A DNA stretch of 10,041 nucleotides from UBA11650 sp963997925 (GTDB lineage: Bacteria; Chloroflexota; Dehalococcoidia; Lucifugimonadales; UBA3495). The notes below the pieces were generated by a model. It was given only the letters and a program-made list of their open reading frames with translations. It did not search any database and was not told where the DNA came from. The DNA is taken from contig CAXEOX010000114.1 in assembly GCA_963997925.1 (NCBI GenBank), positions 1-10,041 on the forward strand, written 5' to 3'. Made by a program: the position numbers and the translations under genes. How positions within the stretch are numbered: the first letter of the stretch is position 1; each line of letters starts with the position of its first letter. Below, one piece after another: positions 6,429 to 10,041 of this stretch.

Positions 6429-7645
6429 ACGTAAATAACGTAGACCGGGTAGCCTTCATAACTTTCCACGCCTGCCCTCTCGCTGCTCCGGGAGAGGGAA
6501 AGTCGGGGGGTATGAATGTCTACACCAGGCAACTTGCTGTCGCTCTTGGCAACAGCGGGGTGCACGTAGATATATTCACCCGGGACCATACCCATGCCGA
6601 TTCCAAGATAACCGAGATTGCGCCACGAGTGCGGGTGATTCACCTGCCCGGCGGTCCAGTCGAAACTCCGGTGGACGGTCTTTTCCCCCACTTGCCCGAA
6701 TTCAGCCAAGCCTTGCTGGAATTCCAGAGAGAGAACAGGCTAACCTACCAGGCTATCCACTCCCACTACTGGCTGTCCGGTTGGGTAGGGCAAGAGATGG
6801 CCTCCCATTGGCATGCCCCCCACGTCCTTACTTTCCACACCCTGTCGCTGATTAAGATGCAATCCCGGGCCGGCGAATCGGAGCCGGAAGCACGGCGTCA
6901 AGTAGAGCAGGACCTGATAGCGTCGGTGGACCGGATCGTAGCTTTCAGCCCTCATGAGAGGGACGCTATGGTGCGGCTTTACCAAGCCGACGCGAGCACC
7001 ATAGAGTTGATACCCTGCGGCGTTGACCTATCCCTGTTCCGCCCTTTGGACCAACAAGAAGTACGGCAAAGGCTGGGACTGAACGGCGAGAAAGTGCTTC
7101 TGTATGTCGGACGGATCGAACCCTTAAAGGGGCTTGAACTGTTGCTGTACACCGCAGCCCAACTGCAAACCTGCGAGCAGATCAAGGTGTTAGTAGTTGG
7201 GGGAGGCGCAGGCCGGGACGAAGAGATAGACCGGTTGCGCGAATTGGCCAAGAAATTGGATGTTGACAAGGTGTTCGACTTTGTCGGCCGGGTAGACCAG
7301 CAGGACCTGCCCCTTTACTACAACGCCGCCGATGTCTGCGTGGTGCCATCCTTCTACGAAAGCTTCGGCTTGGCCGCCTTGGAGTCCATGGCTTGCGGCA
7401 CCCCGGTGGTGGCCACCCGTGCCGGGGGTCTATCCACCATCATCCAGCACGGGCACACCGGTTACTTGAAGGCCTGGAGATGCCCGGAGGCCTTCGCGAG
7501 TTCATTGGAGATGATAATATCGAGCCGAAATCTGCAACATAGCATGGGACTGGCAGCCCGACGCCGAGCCGAAGGGCTGAGCTGGGACAATGTTGCGGTG
7601 CAGATCGCCGGTGTCTACGACTCGCTGATTGCCGAGGGCCGCTAA
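6425..7645 (+). CDS. GT4-family glycosyltransferase (GT-B fold), MshA-like
   Basis: This 406-residue retaining glycosyltransferase transfers a sugar from a nucleotide-sugar donor. The N-terminal acceptor domain has SGGMNVYTRQLAVALGNSGVHVDIFTR (27-53) and IHSHYWLSGWVG (111-122). The C-terminal donor domain has LLYVGRIEPLKGLELLL (R230 and K235 for the donor phosphates), FVGRVDQQDLPLYYNAADVCVVPS and YESFGLAALESMACGTPVVA with the E-x7-E pair E312/E320. The GGMNVY and HSHYW patterns are shared with MshA (inositol-phosphate GlcNAc transferase) and with sucrose-phosphate-synthase-like enzymes, so the acceptor cannot be assigned. The start is TTG 6425, overlapping the TGA of the acyltransferase by four bases, with TAAGG five bases upstream; the Rossmann strand DRVAFITF follows at once, so no later start fits. 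Confidence 0.9.
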   Translation: MNVNNVDRVAFITFHACPLAAPGEGKSGGMNVYTRQLAVALGNSGVHVDIFTRDHTHADSKITEIAPRVRVIHLPGGPVETPVDGLFPHLPEFSQALLEFQRENRLTYQAIHSHYWLSGWVGQEMASHWHAPHVLTFHTLSLIKMQSRAGESEPEARRQVEQDLIASVDRIVAFSPHERDAMVRLYQADASTIELIPCGVDLSLFRPLDQQEVRQRLGLNGEKVLLYVGRIEPLKGLELLLYTAAQLQTCEQIKVLVVGGGAGRDEEIDRLRELAKKLDVDKVFDFVGRVDQQDLPLYYNAADVCVVPSFYESFGLAALESMACGTPVVATRAGGLSTIIQHGHTGYLKAWRCPEAFASSLEMIISSRNLQHSMGLAARRRAEGLSWDNVAVQIAGVYDSLIAEGR

Positions 7646-7664
7646 GACCAACCGGAGGAACCAC

Positions 7665-8354
7665 TTGGCTGAGTCACCCCCACCCCCTGACAGTCCTCCA
7701 AGACGTGCCCGCATGGGCCTTATCCGCAAGATACTTGTCCACATTCAGCGGACCTTAGGCGCGGGCATCCTGGTGATGCTGCCCATCGGAATCACTGTCC
7801 TAGTCTTGAAATTCCTGTTTGATCTACTGGATGGCATCCTTAAAGACCCACTAGGATTACTTCCCGGCCCAGAGATTCCCGGCATCGGCTTAGCGGTGCT
7901 CCTGATATCCGTATACCTCGTGGGCATCATCGCCGCCCATGTCGTCGGTCGGCGTCTCATCGCATTCGGTCACCGTATCCTGGAGGTTATTCCCTTCGTC
8001 AAAAGCATCTATGGAACCACCCGGTCGGCCGTAGAACTTCTTTCCAACAACAGCGATTCGCGCTACAGCGGCGTGGTGCTCATCGACTGGCCACGTCCAG
8101 GAATCAAAGCTATAGGTCTAGTGACCTCAAGGATGGTCGATACCAATGGTGAGGAGATGCTGGCGGTCTACATACCAACGACGCCGATCCCGTCATCAGG
8201 TTTTTTGGTCATGGTAGCCGCGAAGGAAGTCACCCATACCGAAATGTCAGTGGATGACGCCATGAAAGTAGTGATATCCGGAGGGATACTAGCGGGGCGG
8301 GTGTTCCAGCAGTTCGGGGTTATGGCTCAGGACAACTCCAGCTCGAACCAGTGA
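7665..8354 (+). CDS. DUF502-family membrane protein
   Basis: A 229-residue inner-membrane protein of the DUF502 family, whose plant relatives are the COV/LCV proteins; the bacterial function is not established. Residues 1-16 are Pro/Arg-rich. Two hydrophobic segments follow, about 33-54 (GAGILVMLPIGITVLVLKFLF) and about 72-94. Then come the conserved GRRLI, IPFVKSIYGTTR (109-120), VYIPTTPIPSSGF (168-180) and MSVDDAMKVVISGGIL (194-209) motifs in a soluble C-terminal domain. The start is TTG 7665, with GGAGGA (7654-7659) five bases before it. An upstream in-frame TTG (7629) lies inside the glycosyltransferase and has no better site; ATG 7713 is a possible later start. The gap to the glycosyltransferase is 19 bp, so it appears to be the last gene of the unit. 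It runs 28 bp into the convergent GNAT gene. Confidence 0.9.
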   Translation: MAESPPPPDSPPRRARMGLIRKILVHIQRTLGAGILVMLPIGITVLVLKFLFDLLDGILKDPLGLLPGPEIPGIGLAVLLISVYLVGIIAAHVVGRRLIAFGHRILEVIPFVKSIYGTTRSAVELLSNNSDSRYSGVVLIDWPRPGIKAIGLVTSRMVDTNGEEMLAVYIPTTPIPSSGFLVMVAAKEVTHTEMSVDDAMKVVISGGILAGRVFQQFGVMAQDNSSSNQ

Positions 8355-9226
8355 AGCTCTCCCACCTTTTCAAACCCCACCGACGTGTACAAGCGGGTGG
8401 CCGGGGTGTTGGAGCCATCGACCTGTAGTCCTATGTCGGCTACGTCCAAGGATCTCAGGTGCTCCATAGATGCCAGTAGTATCGTCCGGCTGATTCCGCG
8501 GCCCCGATAATCGGGAACCACTCCAATCATCCCTATCACGCCCCTGGTGTTAGCTTCCATGGGACTCAAACAGGTCCAGCAATACCCGGCGGTCTTTTCC
8601 CCGTTGTTGAGGATAATGATGCCTTGATTGGACGTGTTGGGCATCTGGCTGCGGTATTCTATCTGGTCAACGGTGTTAGGGCAGAAACCCCAACTGCCTT
8701 CAAAGGCCGCGTTCTGGGCCTCGGTCAGCGTGGAAGCGTCCCCAGGCTGATACGAACGAACACTGAAGCCGGACGGAACATCTTGATCCGGCAACCGGTC
8801 TTGGCTCCAAACCATGTCCCAGTAAACACGCACGTGGGAGAAACCTTGAGCTTCCAGCATCTCGGACCTGGAAGAGTCGTCTGACACGCAGATATGAGCG
8901 ACCTTCGCGCCGAACTCCCGGGCCCGGTCCACCGACCGGCGGATCAACTCCAACTCCTGCGGCCCTCCCTCCAAATCACGGGCGATACCCATCTCGATCA
9001 CCGAACGGCCGATGGGGAGCTCGGGGAACACCAAAGAGAAGCCCTGGATGCTCCCGCCTTCTTCAAGCAGGAAGCAGTTGTCCTCCGGCGCCAGTCCAGG
9101 CACGCCCAGAGATTGCTGAAAAGTACCCAGGCCCAATTCCCGGGAGCGAGGACTCCAACCATGGAGAGAGTCGATGAATGCCAACAGATCGGACATCCGG
9201 TTGTTGGTAAAGTTGACGATCGGCAA
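8327..9226 (-). CDS. Tandem-GNAT acetyltransferase, mycothiol-synthase (MshD)-like
   Basis: The product has 299 residues with two GNAT modules, the architecture of MshD. The first (about 1-138) is degenerate and lacks a clear acetyl-CoA loop. The second (about 150-299) is complete: VIGMIGVVPDYRGRGISRTIL holds the pyrophosphate-binding YRGRGI (240-245), followed by LQVDGSNTPATRLYTSVGFEKVG, a pattern also seen in MshD. It presumably acetylates an amine from acetyl-CoA; the substrate is unknown. The frame is open to ATG 9439, but I place the start at TTG 9226. GAGGG precedes it by nine bases, the folded sequence begins there, the family is about 300 residues, and a good promoter (9338-9367) lies downstream of the longer starts. 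Its 3' end overlaps DUF502 tail-to-tail. Confidence 0.84.
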   Translation of the reverse strand: MPIVNFTNNRMSDLLAFIDSLHGWSPRSRELGLGTFQQSLGVPGLAPEDNCFLLEEGGSIQGFSLVFPELPIGRSVIEMGIARDLEGGPQELELIRRSVDRAREFGAKVAHICVSDDSSRSEMLEAQGFSHVRVYWDMVWSQDRLPDQDVPSGFSVRSYQPGDASTLTEAQNAAFEGSWGFCPNTVDQIEYRSQMPNTSNQGIIILNNGEKTAGYCWTCLSPMEANTRGVIGMIGVVPDYRGRGISRTILLASMEHLRSLDVADIGLQVDGSNTPATRLYTSVGFEKVGELHWFELELS

Positions 9227-9235
9227 GTGACAATT

Positions 9236-9240
9236 CCCTC
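9236..9240 (-). promoter_or_regulatory. Ribosome-binding site of the tandem-GNAT gene
   Basis: Read on the minus strand, GAGGG lies nine bases before TTG 9226. It is the only good Shine-Dalgarno match before a possible start in this frame. Neither ATG 9439 nor GTG 9361 has one, so this site decides the start. Confidence 0.55.
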
Positions 9241-9337
9241 GTTGGACCCGAACGCTATCGTAGAGTAGCGCTGATGCCGGTCCAAGATTGACCAGCCGGG
9301 GCGTCAGGTATCCAACGGACCCCGGCGCTTTGGCGGG

Positions 9338-9367
9338 ATTGTAGCAGAGTGCCGTGCCCACAGACAA
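9338..9367 (-). promoter_or_regulatory. Sigma70-like promoter with extended -10 for the tandem-GNAT gene
   Basis: Read on the minus strand, TTGTCT (9367-9362, 4 of 6 to consensus) is followed by an 18-base spacer and TACAAT (9343-9338, 5 of 6). TGC immediately before the -10 gives an extended -10 element. Transcription would start near 9331, leaving a leader of about 105 bases before TTG 9226. The elements fit well, but the call rests on pattern only. Confidence 0.5.
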
Positions 9368-9558
9368 GAAGGAAATTAGCTTCAGAATCACTCTTTCAGT
9401 CGATGACAACTCCAACGCACAAGGCCTGTCGAGCGGCATCGAAATAACCTCGCTTGCGTCAAGGTCAGGATACGCACAAACAAGCTCCCGGAACTTGATG
9501 GAGTATTATGTAAAGAGCACATCACCAATGCCAATACGCGCGGTCGAACGAGCAACAT

Positions 9559-10041
9559 ATGATTCAGCCCAACTCTGGTCGAGATAAGGCCCCAGAAAAT
9601 CACGCCTTTGAGGCTTTTCTGAAGTCTCATCCTTCATTTGAGGCTACCCAATCATTGGAAGGAGTGCGGCAGAAAGAGTATGGCCGGCTGGACGCAACCG
9701 GGCACACCTATCTTGACTACACCGGGGGCGGCCTATACTCCGACTCGCAGATACTGGAGCACTTGAATCTCTTGCGAGGGGACGTCTTCGGCAACCCTCA
9801 CTCGGGCAACCCGGCGTCAGTGACGACAACGCGTCTGGTGGATAGCGCCAGAGACTACATTCTGGAGTATTTCAACGCGTCCCCCGACGAATACGTGGCG
9901 ATCTTCACGGCCAACGCTACCGCCGCCATCAAGCTCGTTGGCGAGGCATATCCTTTCCAATCCGGGGACCGCTATCTGCTGACCTTCGACAACCACAATT
10001 CCATCAATGGAATCAGGGAGTTCGCCCACATGAAGGGCGCC
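9559..10041 (+). CDS. Class V aminotransferase, cysteine-desulfurase/Moco-sulfurase-like (N-terminal part)
   Basis: The first 161 residues of a PLP-dependent fold-type I enzyme; the right edge cuts it. The sequence shows EYGRLDATGHTYLDYTGGGLYSD (about 40-62), where a short strand leads to the glycine turn of the active site, then FGNPHSGNPAS (78-87). FTANATAAIKLVGEAYPF (116-133) is the cofactor-phosphate loop and helix, and LLTFDNHNSINGIREFA (140-156) has H146 placed to stack on the PLP ring. The pattern is closest to cysteine-desulfurase-like proteins related to the NifS-like domain of molybdenum-cofactor sulfurases. The Schiff-base lysine and any catalytic cysteine lie beyond the window, so desulfurase, sulfurase, epimerase and lyase activities cannot be told apart. 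ATG 9559 is the only sensible start, though its ribosome-binding site is weak. Confidence 0.88.
   Translation, partial: MIQPNSGRDKAPENHAFEAFLKSHPSFEATQSLEGVRQKEYGRLDATGHTYLDYTGGGLYSDSQILEHLNLLRGDVFGNPHSGNPASVTTTRLVDSARDYILEYFNASPDEYVAIFTANATAAIKLVGEAYPFQSGDRYLLTFDNHNSINGIREFAHMKGA

Larger units (their letters stand above)
9227..9558. other. Divergent intergenic region between tandem-GNAT and aminotransferase genes
   Basis: This 332-bp stretch separates two genes that point away from each other. Its left part holds the minus-strand leader and promoter of the GNAT gene. Its right part must carry the forward promoter of the aminotransferase gene. There the best -10-like hexamer is TATTAT (9504-9509), about 50 bases before ATG 9559, but no matching -35 element stands at the right distance. 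The region from about 9355 to 9520 is visibly more AT-rich than the flanking genes, as expected of a promoter zone. I see no terminator, RNA gene or operator-like palindrome. Confidence 0.6.

Noticed and set aside
8354..8420. Possible shared terminator between the convergent genes
   Set aside because: No inverted repeat with a useful stem; the sequence is GNAT coding sequence throughout.
9354..9587. Forward 77-codon ORF starting GTG in the divergent intergenic region
   Set aside because: No ribosome-binding site, no recognisable sequence, it overlaps the start of the aminotransferase gene in another frame and covers the GNAT promoter.
9607..9645. Direct repeat TTTGAGGCT at 9607-9615 and 9637-9645, considered as a target-site duplication or operator
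   Set aside because: Both copies lie in frame inside the aminotransferase N-terminus, encode Phe-Glu-Ala in a helical lead-in, and flank no insertion.

Overview
The window is a gene-dense, moderately GC-rich bacterial chromosome segment. I see no rRNA or tRNA gene, insertion sequence, phage gene or CRISPR array. Several traits together suggest an uncultured member of the Chloroflexota (Dehalococcoidia/SAR202-like): an rpsF-ssb-rpsR block whose S18 has a long Ala/Pro/Gly/Arg-rich head, a single-span SurA-like foldase, a DUF502 membrane protein, and a tandem-GNAT protein. This placement is an inference from gene content and protein style, not the result of a search. Start codons other than ATG are common: TTG for ssb, the glycosyltransferase, DUF502 and the tandem GNAT, GTG for hom, and a non-canonical start for folE.

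Layout. (1) 1-1069: the probable acidic C-terminus of ribosomal protein S6, then ssb and rpsR, closed by a strong 17-bp hairpin at 1028-1069. (2) 1099-8354: one long run of same-strand genes with short gaps or overlaps, likely one or two transcription units. It holds a membrane-anchored parvulin-type prolyl isomerase, homoserine dehydrogenase (hom), threonine synthase (thrC), GTP cyclohydrolase I (folE), a FemAB/CelD-like acyltransferase, a GT4 glycosyltransferase resembling MshA, and a DUF502 membrane protein. The only sizeable internal gap, hom to thrC (134 bp), contains a 39-codon ORF that ends exactly at the thrC start. (3) 8327-9226, minus strand: a tandem-GNAT acetyltransferase of the MshD type, convergent with DUF502 and overlapping it by 28 bp. 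(4) 9227-9558: a divergent intergenic region with a good sigma70-like promoter for the GNAT gene. (5) 9559-10041: the first 161 codons of a class V aminotransferase of the cysteine-desulfurase/Moco-sulfurase-like type, cut by the window end.

How the genes fit together. The first block serves translation and DNA replication or repair. hom and thrC catalyse the first and last steps of threonine synthesis from aspartate semialdehyde; the intervening homoserine kinase (thrB) is absent here and must be encoded elsewhere or replaced. folE starts pterin/folate synthesis. The acyltransferase, GT4 enzyme and DUF502 protein look like a cell-envelope or glycoconjugate set. I do not find a convincing wholly new system. 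The points most worth a second look are the folE start, the small ORF before thrC, the opposite charges of the S6 tail and S18 head, and the MshA-like and MshD-like pair.
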